From Buttiauxella gaviniae (lineage in GTDB: Bacteria; Pseudomonadota; Gammaproteobacteria; Enterobacterales; Enterobacteriaceae): a DNA stretch of 64,000 nt. The stretch spans positions 3,472,001 to 3,536,000 of the forward strand of contig NZ_JBFMVT010000002.1 in the NCBI RefSeq assembly GCF_040786275.1. The letters are read 5' to 3'. The notes below the pieces were generated by a model, which saw only the letters and a program-made list of their open reading frames with translations, had not been told where the DNA came from and did no database searches. A program made the translations under genes and the position numbers. This document shows, piece after piece, positions 9,902 through 19,369 of the stretch (positions are counted from its first letter, which is position 1; each line of letters begins with the position of its first letter).

Positions 9902-10906
9902 ATGAAATTGATGACATCTTTAATCGGCATAGTGCTATTAAGCTGCGCATTACCGGTAGCAGCAACGGTGTGTAAAAACTCAAATGGCGTGCCTACAGAG
10001 GTCTTTTACGATCTGTCCGATGTGTTTACCAGCGCTAACAACAACGTCGGGCAAATCGTCACCCTTGCTCAAAAATCGGGATGGGTAGGCGTCAATGCAA
10101 CCTGCCCGGCGGGAACCACCGGAAACTCGACGATGCGGAGTTATGTCAGTGCGCTGCCGGTGCAGGAAACCATTGGTGGCTATCAGTACATGCGAATTAA
10201 TGATTATCTGGAAGGGGCCATGAGCATAACGGATAGCTTTGCCGGGCAGTTTTTCCCGCCGAAAAACTATATCCAGATGGGCCTGCATGAAAATGTCTCC
10301 AGACAGCAACCGTTCACGGTCGAGGATTCCCAGCTCATTTTCAAACTCAAAGTGATGCGGCGTTTTATCAACATGGTGCCCATTCCGAAACAGACGATGT
10401 TTACGGTTTATGTCACCACGCATAACACCGATCCCCTCACCACGCCGGTCTATACCATTAGCTACAGTGGCAAAATCGAAGTGCCGCAAAGTTGCGAAAT
10501 TAACGCCGGGCAAATCGTCGAGTTTGATTTTGGCGATATCGGTGCCGCACTTTTTAGCCAGGCTGGGGCGGGGAATCGCCCCCAGGGCGTCACGCCACAA
10601 AGTAAAACGGTGGCTATCAAATGCACCAATGTGGCGGCCCAGGCTTACCTGACGCTGCGTCTGGAGGGGGAAAAAGTTTCCGGCAATATGATGGTTTCTG
10701 ACAATAACGATCTGGGGTTCATTCTCTCCGATAGCAGCGGATTACCCCTCACGCCCAATAACTTGAGCAGTAAAATCCCTTTCCGTCTGGATGATGCCGC
10801 ACAGGCGCAGGTCGGTATCCGAGCCTGGCCGGTGAGTGTCACCGGGAACAAACCCGCAGAGGGGCCGTTTGTTGCGCGAGGTTATTTGCGGGTGGACTAT
10901 GACTAA
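9902..10906 (+). CDS. fimH: Tip adhesin FimH (Salmonella type)
   Basis: A 334-residue two-domain adhesin. An in-frame GTG exists at 9875, but the ATG at 9902 has CAGGGAT upstream and opens a normal signal peptide (MKLMTSLIGIVLLSCALPVA), so it is chosen. The N-terminal lectin domain carries the cysteine pair CKNSNG and NATCPAGTTG. The pilin domain contains VPQSCEINAGQIVEFDFGDI and ends in RGYLRVDYD. The stretches ATVC, YDLSDVFTS and SGWVGVNATCPAGTT strongly resemble Salmonella FimH, which binds mannosides. It overlaps the next gene by eight bases. Confidence 0.9.
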   Translation: MKLMTSLIGIVLLSCALPVAATVCKNSNGVPTEVFYDLSDVFTSANNNVGQIVTLAQKSGWVGVNATCPAGTTGNSTMRSYVSALPVQETIGGYQYMRINDYLEGAMSITDSFAGQFFPPKNYIQMGLHENVSRQQPFTVEDSQLIFKLKVMRRFINMVPIPKQTMFTVYVTTHNTDPLTTPVYTISYSGKIEVPQSCEINAGQIVEFDFGDIGAALFSQAGAGNRPQGVTPQSKTVAIKCTNVAAQAYLTLRLEGEKVSGNMMVSDNNDLGFILSDSSGLPLTPNNLSSKIPFRLDDAAQAQVGIRAWPVSVTGNKPAEGPFVARGYLRVDYD

Positions 10907-11432
10907 ATACTGCTCTAACAAAGCGCTGATGTTTCTGCTATTTGCGTGCATCGTCGTAAATCCGGCGCAGGCTGAGTCGCCCTTGGGTGAAATCAATATT
11001 GAACTGCGCGCAAACGTGGTGGATTTTAGCTGTTACGTCGAAACGGCGGATGAAAATAAAACTGTGCAGCTCGGCACATGGCCAACCAAACAACTGCGTA
11101 CCTCGGGCAGCACCACACAAAGCATGCCATTCACGCTGAAACTCAATGGCTGCCCGCCAGGGTCAGCATCCATCACTTTTTCAGGAAAACAGGCCAGCGG
11201 TAACCCTGGGTTGCTGGCATTAAATAGCAGCAGCGGGGCAACCAATGTAGCCGTAGAGCTGCGAGACAAAGACCAAACGCGGTTGCCGCTCGAACAGGCA
11301 AGCAAGGATGTGGCTGTTGATGCGAACGGGAATGCATCATTAACCTTTTTTGCCAACTACATTGCCCTGGCGGATAACCCGCAGCCCGGGAAGGCGAATG
11401 CCGATGCTACGTTTATGATTAATTACTATTAA
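10899..11432 (+). CDS. fimF: Minor fimbrial subunit FimF
   Basis: A 177-residue pilin-like protein. An upstream in-frame ATG at 10836 would place 21 non-signal residues before the true signal peptide, so the ATG at 10899, overlapping the end of fimH, is preferred. After the signal peptide come SPLGEINIELRANVVDFSCYVE with the first pilin cysteine, LNGCPPGSASITFSGK with the second, and the C-terminal NADATFMINYY. It probably forms the tip adaptor between FimH and the FimA rod, as Salmonella FimF does. It is the last gene of the operon, followed by a bidirectional terminator. Confidence 0.88.
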   Translation: MTKYCSNKALMFLLFACIVVNPAQAESPLGEINIELRANVVDFSCYVETADENKTVQLGTWPTKQLRTSGSTTQSMPFTLKLNGCPPGSASITFSGKQASGNPGLLALNSSSGATNVAVELRDKDQTRLPLEQASKDVAVDANGNASLTFFANYIALADNPQPGKANADATFMINYY

Positions 11433-11453
11433 AGGGATCAGATTAATCTCACT

Positions 11454-11495
11454 GAAATATAAAGCCGGGGCATCAGTTCCCGGTTTTATATTTCA
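11454..11495. terminator. Bidirectional terminator between fimF and fimZ
   Basis: A long inverted repeat: GAAATATAAA and CCGGG on the left pair with CCCGG and TTTATATTTC on the right around CATCAGTT. A/T-rich arms outside the GC stem give a T-run on either strand. It separates the plus-strand fim operon from the convergent fimZ. Confidence 0.85.
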
Positions 11496-11510
11496 AATTG
11501 TGATCTTTAC

Positions 11511-12143
11511 CTACAATAATTCTTTCACGCGGGCATAGTTGATGAGTTCCACGATGGAACTGACATGCAGTTTTGAAAATATATTGGACTTATGGGCGCT
11601 GATGGTCTTGTTGCTTAGCAAAAGGTGTTCGGCGATCTCTTTATTAGAAAGACCGTTAGCGAGATGCCGTAATACCGTTATTTCCCGATTAGACAATGGC
11701 GTGTCGTCCGTTGCACCTTTGCGCGAAGCCGGGTGGCTGATAAATTCTAGTGTTTCAGAAGGAAAGAATGAATATCCTGAAAGCAGCATTTCCACAGCTT
11801 TATAGATATCCTCCTGTTCCTTTTTTTTACTCACAAAGCCATTGGCACCGGCCTGAATGGCGCGGCCAGCGTAAAACCTTTCTGATTTAGAAGATAAAAA
11901 AAGTATTCGCGTATCTTCCTGTATGCTTTTGATTCTTTTGAGTAAAGTAAACCCATCGATGGTCGGTAATTCAATATCCAGAATCACTAAGTCGACGGTA
12001 TGGGCGCGCAGGTAGTTAATGACTTCATGGCTATCGTCAGTTTTCAAAACAACATGAATATTTTTATTTTTCTGGAGCAGTACTTCGATAGACATTCTGA
12101 CAATAGGGTGTTCGTCCATAATAATTACGGATGCAGGTTTCAT
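11511..12143 (-). CDS. fimZ: FimZ, NarL-family fimbrial response regulator
   Basis: A 210-residue two-domain regulator. The receiver domain (about residues 4-120) has the acidic pair near D10/E11, the phospho-acceptor Asp in LVILDIELP (residue 56) and Lys in FVSKKK. The C-terminal LuxR-type HTH (about 147-205) reads LSNREITVLRHLANGLSNKE and ends in INYARVKELL. The opening KPASVIIMDEHPIVRMSIEV matches FimZ of Salmonella and E. coli. In Salmonella FimZ activates fimA together with FimY and also influences motility. It is convergent to fimF, as in the Salmonella cluster. No cognate sensor kinase is nearby. Confidence 0.9.
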   Translation of the reverse strand: MKPASVIIMDEHPIVRMSIEVLLQKNKNIHVVLKTDDSHEVINYLRAHTVDLVILDIELPTIDGFTLLKRIKSIQEDTRILFLSSKSERFYAGRAIQAGANGFVSKKKEQEDIYKAVEMLLSGYSFFPSETLEFISHPASRKGATDDTPLSNREITVLRHLANGLSNKEIAEHLLLSNKTISAHKSNIFSKLHVSSIVELINYARVKELL

Positions 12144-12728
12144 ATTTTTTCCTCATACTTCAAGAAACACATCGCATGACACAGTAAGAGAATGTGAATT
12201 GATAAAATAATTAGCTGGCTACTATTTTATCACCCATGACGATGCTCCCTTTAAATTAAAGTCGTCCTTTAAATGATCTGTTTTTTAATATTTGAAATAT
12301 GCAACAGATTATTCATTTCATTAGGTAAGAGAATGTTTATTATTTGTTTAATGGAAGGTTTGATTATACAGCCATATTATTTCAGAGAAAGGCTAGTGAT
12401 ATCGCCAGCCTATAATTCTGCGATCAAATTCTGATTGAGTAGGTTAATTATTTGTTATTTGGATAATGCATCCATGTTAAGTTAAATCTTTGGACAGAAA
12501 GTTTTTTTTAAAGATAAAAAACAGTGGAAAGTCGTAAATGTGTATTATTTGTTACTTGTGGTTAGAACTAAATGCAACCATTATAATGGTAAAGTGGTGT
12601 GTCTGGTGGAAATGGCGTTTCCCAGGAATAATTGTAATTGTTAATAACATGATCTAATTTAACAAAAAACAAATATTGAAAATAAGTAGTTTCCTAATTT
12701 TCATTCGAAAGTCGGCCAGTTAGTGTCA
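12144..12728. other. AT-rich intergenic region between fimZ and fimY-like gene
   Basis: About 585 bases without a supportable gene. The stretch is markedly AT-rich with many short A and T runs, typical of silenced regulatory DNA in enterobacterial accessory regions. It should hold the fimZ promoter on the minus strand and possibly a long untranslated leader. I could not identify a specific operator or small RNA. Confidence 0.5.
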
Positions 12729-13487
12729 CTAATCTTTCTCAAAACTGCCCAGGGAAAATTTATTCAGCAGGTGTTTCAGCGATTTGTTGTTGTCCAGGCC
12801 AATTCGGGCATTCACTTTACCTATTGTATAAACGACCTGGTGGTAGGGTTTTCTTAAAGAGGCGGCAATAGTTTTCAGCGAGTCTCCTTTTGCTACATTC
12901 AACAGAATGTTCCATTCCCGGTTAGAAAATGGGGCAGAGGGTAAGGATTGTGCCGGATAAATTTGCTCTGAATGGTGCGGTTTACGCACCAGGAAATCAC
13001 AAAGTTTGTTAACCTCTTGACGCCGATCGACAACCTGAAAGGAAGCTGCCGCTTTTATGAGGTTGACGGTTTGAACACATCTGGAAGCGGTGAGCAGGGT
13101 GATGTTGATGAATGGCCAGCTTTTTTGCCACCGCCGCGTGGCATCAAGTATCCGAATAATGGAATCGTTAACGCAATCAAGATCGATAAGCACTCTCGGT
13201 AAAGGGCTTTGTTTAAGCAAATTATCCACCTCATCAACCGTTGCACAAACCTGCGTATGTAGGTGCTTAAAAAGACTTTGGTTAAGCCCCATAGACAGAT
13301 AGCGATCGCAGGTTAGCAGAACAATATCCAGTGGCTCATGTAGCTGCTTTGCCAGAATTTTCTGTTGCAAAGACTCAAGGCGGTCGAAGACAATCGGCAC
13401 CGTTGCGCTAAGTGCGTCGGCTGCATCACCATTGCTGATGCGGCGATATCTTCTTTTACGTGCGGCAATATGCAAATGCTTACTCAC
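12729..13487 (-). CDS. fimY: LuxR-type HTH regulator, probable FimY
   Basis: A 252-residue protein with a basic N terminus (ARKRRYRRISNGD). A degenerate receiver-like region (about residues 50-165) has LIDLDCVN in the phospho-acceptor region. The C-terminal LuxR-family HTH (about 185-240) reads FSNREWNILLNVAKGDSLKTI. The size, the HTH type, the minus-strand orientation and the place next to fimZ match fimY of the Salmonella fim cluster, where FimY and FimZ jointly activate fimA. The name rests mainly on position and architecture; I could not align it to FimY. An unrelated LuxR-like regulator (BglJ/YjjQ class) is the alternative. Confidence 0.55.
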   Translation of the reverse strand: MSKHLHIAARKRRYRRISNGDAADALSATVPIVFDRLESLQQKILAKQLHEPLDIVLLTCDRYLSMGLNQSLFKHLHTQVCATVDEVDNLLKQSPLPRVLIDLDCVNDSIIRILDATRRWQKSWPFINITLLTASRCVQTVNLIKAAASFQVVDRRQEVNKLCDFLVRKPHHSEQIYPAQSLPSAPFSNREWNILLNVAKGDSLKTIAASLRKPYHQVVYTIGKVNARIGLDNNKSLKHLLNKFSLGSFEKD

Positions 13488-13939
13488 CCGTTAGACAAAT
13501 AAAAGAAGGGCTCGCTTTTACCAGGTTTTGAATCAAATTTGAATCAGTTGAGACATTCATATTTTCACTGAAAGTATCATTGAATACGGGAAATAGAAGT
13601 CCTGCAAAATCAAACTTAACACGAAGGTTAATATTCACAGTCTCGGCTTAGCCAGGAAGGAGGTATACTGACAGGGAATAACGATAGTGGGTATGAGTAA
13701 TGACTTAATAAGGCATAAGCCAATTCTTAATAAATTTTTTTATTTCGGAAGGCTACTTATAAAAAACAGGTTGGTGCGAATTTGAATATAAAGACTAATT
13801 GTTTATACGCGTTTTGAAAATCACAGTGTGCTATCCCGGAGGGAAATATCAAAAAGCCTTTTTCCAGTAGTAAAAAAGAAAGGCGCTGATAAACAACGCC
13901 CCGGACATCAAAAAGATAATCACTCCCTCTGAGGGGGGG
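13488..13939. other. Intergenic region upstream of the fimY-like gene
   Basis: About 450 bases. It should contain the fimY-like promoter at its left end. The right end holds the terminator of the diguanylate cyclase gene, listed separately. A GTG-initiated 24-codon hydrophobic frame at 13849-13923 overlaps that terminator and was rejected as a gene. Confidence 0.5.
13872..13900 (-). terminator. Terminator of the diguanylate cyclase gene
   Basis: On the minus strand GGCGTTG, loop TTTAT, CAGCGCC (13882-13900) is followed by TTTCTTTTTT. The stem has one mismatch. It lies about 40 bases after the stop codon of the gene ending at 13940. Confidence 0.8.
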
Positions 13940-15379
13940 TCAGGTTACCGAAGGCGTAAAGTCTGGCATCGGGCTGACATTTTCGACTTGAAGGTATTCC
14001 CGGCATTGATTTCGGCCATTATTTTTTGCCTGGTAGAGCACCTGATCGGCATATTTAAACAACGTCTCGTATTTTTGCCCAGCAACTTTTTTCACAATAC
14101 CTGCGCTGATTGTCAGCGGAAAAGGTTCATTATCAATAATGAGTGGCGTTCGGGCGATTTCCTTGACAATTAACTCGGCTAACTCTCGATTATATTTATC
14201 TGAAGCCGTTGAAAGTAGCAGGGCAAACTCCTCCCCACCCACGCGGGCAAAAAGTTGATTGTCAGGAATGATTTTTTCGACCCGTCGACAAAATTCGATC
14301 AGAACTTTGTCACCTTTCTGATGGCCCCATTCATCATTGATTCTTTTAAAGAAATCAATATCCATTAAAACCAGTGTACAAAAATGGTTATCTTTAAGGG
14401 ATGAAATAGCGGCTTCAGCAGCTTTGGTAAAGGCGCGACGATTGAGAATTCCGGTCAAATCATCATGATCTGCGAGTTTGGACAACTTAGAAAAAAGTTT
14501 ATCTCTCTCGGAAATCGCCACCGCAATGGTGAGCGCGCAAAGAGCCAATACGGTTACGATGGTTCTTACAACGGATAAGTAGATGTTTTCTGTAAAGGGC
14601 AGGTGCCTGTGTGACGCATGAATGATCCATATAAAGAAGAACGCGCCATTCAGACTGATGCCAAATGTAGTCAGAAATAAATTACCCGAGAGCGCGAGCC
14701 AGATTAAGGTCGGGATAATTAATATGGCGGCCATCAAAAAATAGACTTCACTTTTAATAAAAATGAAGGCGAAGAGTAATAGAGCAGAAGGCAAAAAATG
14801 TCGCAACGTACTTAAAAAATGGTCGTCTGACGATCTCGACGTTTTAGGGAACGTTAAAATGACAGGTAAAAAGACAATAAAATTAAGGGATTCGTTAAGA
14901 TACCAAAAAACCGCGGTAGGCAAAAAAGGCTTACCAAAAATGGCTGATAACCCACCGGCTCCTAATAAAGCGCTTCCAATTAATGCAGGTTGGCAAAGTA
15001 AAAGCCACTGCGGAACACTGTATAATGTGCATAACCATTCATTCTCTTCAGACCGCGAGGCGAAACGATTTAAGCAATTATAGGCAAGCCAAATGGTGAT
15101 GATATTCACCGATGTCATAATAACAATCTGATGGGCGTCTGTGCCCGCTAAATAATCGGGTATCAGCATTCCCAGGGTACAAACTAAAAAATGACGCCAG
15201 TTCACGTGCTGATAAAAGCGCAATAACAAACCAATTGAGATAGCGTTTGTCAGCCAGACAAGGGAAAATGGCCCATTAACTCTCTCTAATATACCGACAA
15301 TTGTCGTCAGTATAGTGATGATAAGTAACGTTATCATTGGATAACGTTTATAAGAGGTCTGTGGAAGAGACAGTATCAT
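13940..15379 (-). CDS. Membrane diguanylate cyclase (MASE1-like + GGDEF)
   Basis: A 479-residue protein with an N-terminal region of about eight membrane segments (residues 15-295) of the MASE1 sensory type (SLVWLTNAISIGLLLRF). The GGDEF domain (about 305-465) has DHDDLTGILNRRAF and an intact GGEEF active site at 381-385. Asp in VLMDIDFFKRIND provides metal binding. It should make c-di-GMP from two GTP. The RxxD inhibitory site expected five residues before GGEEF is absent (the segment reads IPDNQ), so product feedback may be lacking. It lies beside the fim regulators and a phosphodiesterase gene on the same strand. No clear ribosome site precedes the ATG. Confidence 0.88.
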   Translation of the reverse strand: MILSLPQTSYKRYPMITLLIITILTTIVGILERVNGPFSLVWLTNAISIGLLLRFYQHVNWRHFLVCTLGMLIPDYLAGTDAHQIVIMTSVNIITIWLAYNCLNRFASRSEENEWLCTLYSVPQWLLLCQPALIGSALLGAGGLSAIFGKPFLPTAVFWYLNESLNFIVFLPVILTFPKTSRSSDDHFLSTLRHFLPSALLLFAFIFIKSEVYFLMAAILIIPTLIWLALSGNLFLTTFGISLNGAFFFIWIIHASHRHLPFTENIYLSVVRTIVTVLALCALTIAVAISERDKLFSKLSKLADHDDLTGILNRRAFTKAAEAAISSLKDNHFCTLVLMDIDFFKRINDEWGHQKGDKVLIEFCRRVEKIIPDNQLFARVGGEEFALLLSTASDKYNRELAELIVKEIARTPLIIDNEPFPLTISAGIVKKVAGQKYETLFKYADQVLYQAKNNGRNQCREYLQVENVSPMPDFTPSVT

Positions 15380-15491
15380 AATAAGTCATTTTCTAATGGA
15401 ACTATTAATGTTGTACAGTTATTAGTGAATGCAAATTTATTTACATTCAGGAATGACTGCACCCACAACTCTTGTCACGAAAAGAGAGTCA

Positions 15492-17804
15492 TCATTTCCG
15501 TAGCAACTCAACAGGAACAGGTTTTCCCGTATGATAACCCTGGAGCCAGTCTACATTCATTGATATTAACATCTGTTTTATCTCTTCGCTTTCAACAAAT
15601 TCGGCGACAACTTCCAGCTTTTTAAATTGCGCAGCTTCACAAAATGATTTAACAATAAAGTGGTCGAATTTTTCATTAACAACATTTCGAATGAAAGAGC
15701 CGTCAATTTTAAGTATATCAGCCTCTAAATTTTTCAGGCGTGAATAACTGGATGCGCCGGTTCCGAAGTCATCAATCGCAATCTTACAACCGAGATTGCG
15801 AAGCTCTCGCAGAACTTTAGAGGCATTAATATTATCAATAATATCTGATTCAATAATTTCAAAGATAATGCGCTCTGGGCTGATGCCATAATTTTTAAAC
15901 AAAAAGTACAATCTCTTCTGAAAGTCAGTTTTGATCAGCGACTGCGGCGTCAGATTTATTGAAAAGCGGCTGTTATCCTGCGAGGGATCGAGCGATTGCA
16001 TGAAACGAAATGCCTGCTCAATGACCGTCATATCAACTTCCGCCAGCAGCCCTGCTTCTTCGGCAAGCGGCAAGAAAGTATTCGGGAAGAAGATTTTATT
16101 ATTTGAAGCTTTTATTCGAATGAGAATTTCATGGTATTGATCGTCACCTTTCGCGGATACGATAGGTTGAGCCACCAGCATGAAGGATTTCTCATCCAAT
16201 GCTTTCTGCAAAAAATGGCGCACTTCACCTGGGCCCGCAGCATCATTATCTTGCTGCTGCATATTCAAAACCTGTGGTTTCCCCTGCTGAAGAGAGACAA
16301 AAGTGCTGGCGTAAAGCTGACCGACAATATATGACAAATTACTGATGCAATTTTCGTAAACCATATAGGCGATCCCAAAATTCAGGCCTAATTCCATTTC
16401 TTCCCATGAAAAACGGAACGAGGACATCGCTTTGTAATAAGGATCTATCAGTGTTTCATCGACCTGATTCAGACGTAATAAAATCCCATACCCTGGGCTG
16501 TAATAGATACTTTCATTCTCTTTCAGCAGGGGGGCTATGTAACCGGCAACCGCTTTAACAAACTCAAAACGAAAGGTAATGCCGTGGGTTTGTGTCAGAG
16601 AGTTTAATTCCGGGCACTGGATGCTGCACAATCCAGCGCGGGGGTTAAGAATAATATCGTCTTTCAAGGCGCGTAGATTGGGTAAACCGGTGTGAGGTTC
16701 AGACAAAGAGACTCTTTTAAGATGCCCGATGTACCTTACAATTCTGGTGGCTAATACACCCACAATAACAATGGTCAATGAGAAGATAAATATCATTGAA
16801 GAGATAAGGGCCAGGTGGTTTGTATAATGCTCAAAATGAAATGCGTTAGTCACTGAGATATAATTATCAATATAATTTCCCAGTAGGATGAGCATGAAAA
16901 CCCATATCGGGTTAATTAAAGCATGACCGAGGCATATCGAACCCCACAGCATAATAGGTAAGAGCCATATTATGGTGTAGTCCGTAAATATCAAAATGTC
17001 TTTATTGGTGGACGCCAGGCAATAAATAATCCCGGCTAACAGCGCTATCCACGAAATTTGATAGATTGCGCGCGGGCCATAAACTATCAGGTCTTTAACC
17101 TGCCGCAAAAAGTTGAAAAACCAGGCCGGCTTGTAGAAGGCTCTCAGAATGAGGTAACAGAATGGCGTGCCGGTCAGGCATGAGGTGAGCATCCACTGAA
17201 TATTCAGCAGGGTAGTGATGCTGAAAATATTGGCATCAGACGCAGTGATGAAATGAAATTTCAGCAGTAACCATTGGTGGAACAGGATGAAAAGGAAAGT
17301 ATTAAAGCAGATAAGCCAGCAAATTCGTTGCAAACTCAGTTGGCTGCGGCCAAAGCTGACCGCCCCGTATTTACCCGTTGCACAAAAATAGAGTTTGCTG
17401 CTCACCAGGGCTGCGACGAGTTGAGCCGCAATACCCAGAAATTCATTCAGCGGGTGCGAATAAAAACTACAAACCGCAAACAAAGCAAGGGTAGGAAGGG
17501 CGCGCAGATTGTATAAGATTAGCAGGGCCGAAATCACCGGCAGCGTCAGGTCATACAGTCTGAGAGGGGTACCCGCAATATCAATACTGTTGCTAAGACG
17601 GCTTGCTAAGGCATACAAAATAAAAAATGATCCACAAAGAACAATGTGTTTTTTTAGACCATCAGAAAATCCCATTTTCCCCAGCGGAAATAGCCAAAAC
17701 TGGCTTATAAAGGACTGTTGCCCTGAATTATGATTTTTTTTACTCGGTTTAAATGCTGAAATCTCTCGAGTAGCTGATTTTGAAAGCAAGCCCCTAAACT
17801 TCAT
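15492..17804 (-). CDS. PdeF (YfgF)-like c-di-GMP phosphodiesterase
   Basis: A 770-residue protein. A cytoplasmic N terminus is followed by about eight to ten membrane segments (residues 55-360), then a degenerate GGDEF domain (about 370-500; the active-site loop reads YYSPGYGILLRL) and an EAL domain (about 515-765). EAL catalytic features are largely present: HEILIRIK (EIL in place of EAL, as in E. coli PdeF from memory), NLTPQSL, FEIIESD, IDDFGTG, KIDGSFI, VVAEFVE and QGYHTGKP. It is therefore likely an active phosphodiesterase degrading c-di-GMP. Overall order and many stretches resemble E. coli PdeF. In Salmonella an EAL-protein gene also lies in the fim cluster next to fimY. Confidence 0.85.
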   Translation of the reverse strand: MKFRGLLSKSATREISAFKPSKKNHNSGQQSFISQFWLFPLGKMGFSDGLKKHIVLCGSFFILYALASRLSNSIDIAGTPLRLYDLTLPVISALLILYNLRALPTLALFAVCSFYSHPLNEFLGIAAQLVAALVSSKLYFCATGKYGAVSFGRSQLSLQRICWLICFNTFLFILFHQWLLLKFHFITASDANIFSITTLLNIQWMLTSCLTGTPFCYLILRAFYKPAWFFNFLRQVKDLIVYGPRAIYQISWIALLAGIIYCLASTNKDILIFTDYTIIWLLPIMLWGSICLGHALINPIWVFMLILLGNYIDNYISVTNAFHFEHYTNHLALISSMIFIFSLTIVIVGVLATRIVRYIGHLKRVSLSEPHTGLPNLRALKDDIILNPRAGLCSIQCPELNSLTQTHGITFRFEFVKAVAGYIAPLLKENESIYYSPGYGILLRLNQVDETLIDPYYKAMSSFRFSWEEMELGLNFGIAYMVYENCISNLSYIVGQLYASTFVSLQQGKPQVLNMQQQDNDAAGPGEVRHFLQKALDEKSFMLVAQPIVSAKGDDQYHEILIRIKASNNKIFFPNTFLPLAEEAGLLAEVDMTVIEQAFRFMQSLDPSQDNSRFSINLTPQSLIKTDFQKRLYFLFKNYGISPERIIFEIIESDIIDNINASKVLRELRNLGCKIAIDDFGTGASSYSRLKNLEADILKIDGSFIRNVVNEKFDHFIVKSFCEAAQFKKLEVVAEFVESEEIKQMLISMNVDWLQGYHTGKPVPVELLRK

Positions 17805-18075
17805 TAAACTTTCTCATAATAACATTTTAACTTTTTATTCATTTTTTTTTGCAAGCATCAAGCGTTACAGGCGTATTAATTGGCGTGAAGTATATTGAGA
17901 ATATCAGGGGTTCATTAAACACATTTTCAACTAAAGAGTAATCGCTGATTTCATCTTGAATTTATCTGCGAGTCAAATGGATTGCGCCATCTTGTTAAAA
18001 TCATATGTTGTACTCATGCTGCAAATGTTAGTTGTTGTGGTGGAATGTTCTTATGGCTGTCTATTTAATTACAAA

Positions 18076-18996
18076 CTAATTACTTGAGGCATTTATCTCA
18101 TTACAATTGTCACTTTGCGAGAGGATATGATCCATCTCTTTCGAGAACGGTGTCTGCAAGTTCAGCTTTAAATAAGGCAGAGGGGTATTAAACCAGGTGT
18201 TATGAAGTTTGGCGAAGTCAGGCGAGCGCCGAATTTTACACAGGCTTTGATTGACCAGCGTCTTAAATTCATTGTCATCATGAGGGAGCAGGATGACAAA
18301 AAACTGCGGTTTCCCAACCCCTTTTTCGCTGACGGAAAATGATTTTTCATCGTTTCTTGCTTCGATGATCTCTTTTAGGGAAATGTCATTAATAAAGGCC
18401 GCAGATGCCGTCCCGTCTTGCATCAAATCAAAGGCCTTTTCCATGGTCGGCGTTGAAATGACTAGCATATTCAAACCCAACTCACGGTTTGCCTGATTCA
18501 GCGCAATGGAATCGACAGACCCGGCCGTGACCGTCACGGTATGTCCCGCTAATTGTTCAATGCGGGCGATCTTTTTATCTTTAAGCGTGGCAAATCTTGT
18601 GTAGGAGTAAGTATAGGGAGTGGAGTAATCAGCAATGCTCTTCCATTCAACGACATTCGCATTAACTGAGCAGATCATATCCACTTTTTGTTCACGTAGC
18701 AGCGCATCCCTCTCAGGCAGGTATTTATTATCAATGTAATTAACTTTTAAATCAGGGATGCTCAGGCGTTTACTCATGTCATTAATAATGACATTACATA
18801 AGTCGATAACATAACCAACAACTTTTCCGTTGGCTGTTTTATATGAAAAAGGTGGGGCGTCACGATAAGCGATATTTATTTGATGTGTCTTCGTGATGTT
18901 ATCTATGGTTTTTGATTTTTGCGCTGTTGCCAGGGAGCTAAACAAACAACAAACAAAAAGAACACATGTCGTTAACGGGTTAAATATTTTTGTCAT
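18076..18996 (-). CDS. Orphan family-3 solute-binding protein
   Basis: A 306-residue periplasmic protein with a signal peptide (about residues 1-25, LFVCCLFSSLATAQ). The SBP_bac_3 fold follows: INIAYRDAPPFSYKTANGKVVGY near residue 40, DMICSVNAN, and LAGHTVTVTAGSV. The family binds amino acids or related small molecules for ABC importers or sensor proteins. No permease or ATPase genes accompany it. It could feed a transporter encoded elsewhere, or be a periplasmic ligand receptor for a signalling protein such as the neighbouring membrane c-di-GMP enzymes. The latter is speculation from position only. Confidence 0.8.
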   Translation of the reverse strand: MTKIFNPLTTCVLFVCCLFSSLATAQKSKTIDNITKTHQINIAYRDAPPFSYKTANGKVVGYVIDLCNVIINDMSKRLSIPDLKVNYIDNKYLPERDALLREQKVDMICSVNANVVEWKSIADYSTPYTYSYTRFATLKDKKIARIEQLAGHTVTVTAGSVDSIALNQANRELGLNMLVISTPTMEKAFDLMQDGTASAAFINDISLKEIIEARNDEKSFSVSEKGVGKPQFFVILLPHDDNEFKTLVNQSLCKIRRSPDFAKLHNTWFNTPLPYLKLNLQTPFSKEMDHILSQSDNCNEINASSN

Positions 18997-19369
18997 TCTG
19001 TTTTATCCATGCGTTATTTTGTTTTATATAGTTATGAAACTTGTTGAGTTTATGTGTTTTTAACGGCATTTAACAAAAGTAAATATTTTTAGCTAGTTAT
19101 ACACGTAAAGCTGACGGGTGCCAATTTATTATATCGGCTGAGGCTTTGTTTATGGCTATATAATATTCAGGAGGTGTTATTAGCTTCTGTTGGAAAGTAA
19201 TTAAAAATGTTGTGATTATGTTTTTACTAATTGGTCAAAATAATAATCCTTTAAATATATCACCCCGGCAGATTAGGCGTTTAAACAGCAGTCAGCCATG
19301 AGAGGTTTACAGAACGCAAAGGGGGCTTTATTCTGGACGGCGATTAATCATCTTTATGATTTCTCGATG
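18997..19369. other. Intergenic region before the thi riboswitch
   Basis: About 370 AT-rich bases between the divergent binding-protein gene and the thiM leader. It should carry both promoters. No gene, repeat or clear operator was found. Confidence 0.5.

Noticed and set aside
13849-13923. GTG-initiated 24-codon hydrophobic frame on the minus strand ending YYWKKAF, like a small membrane protein
   Set aside because: Its codons coincide with the stem and T-run of the rho-independent terminator of the diguanylate cyclase gene, which explains the Phe/Leu-rich composition. No properly spaced ribosome site.
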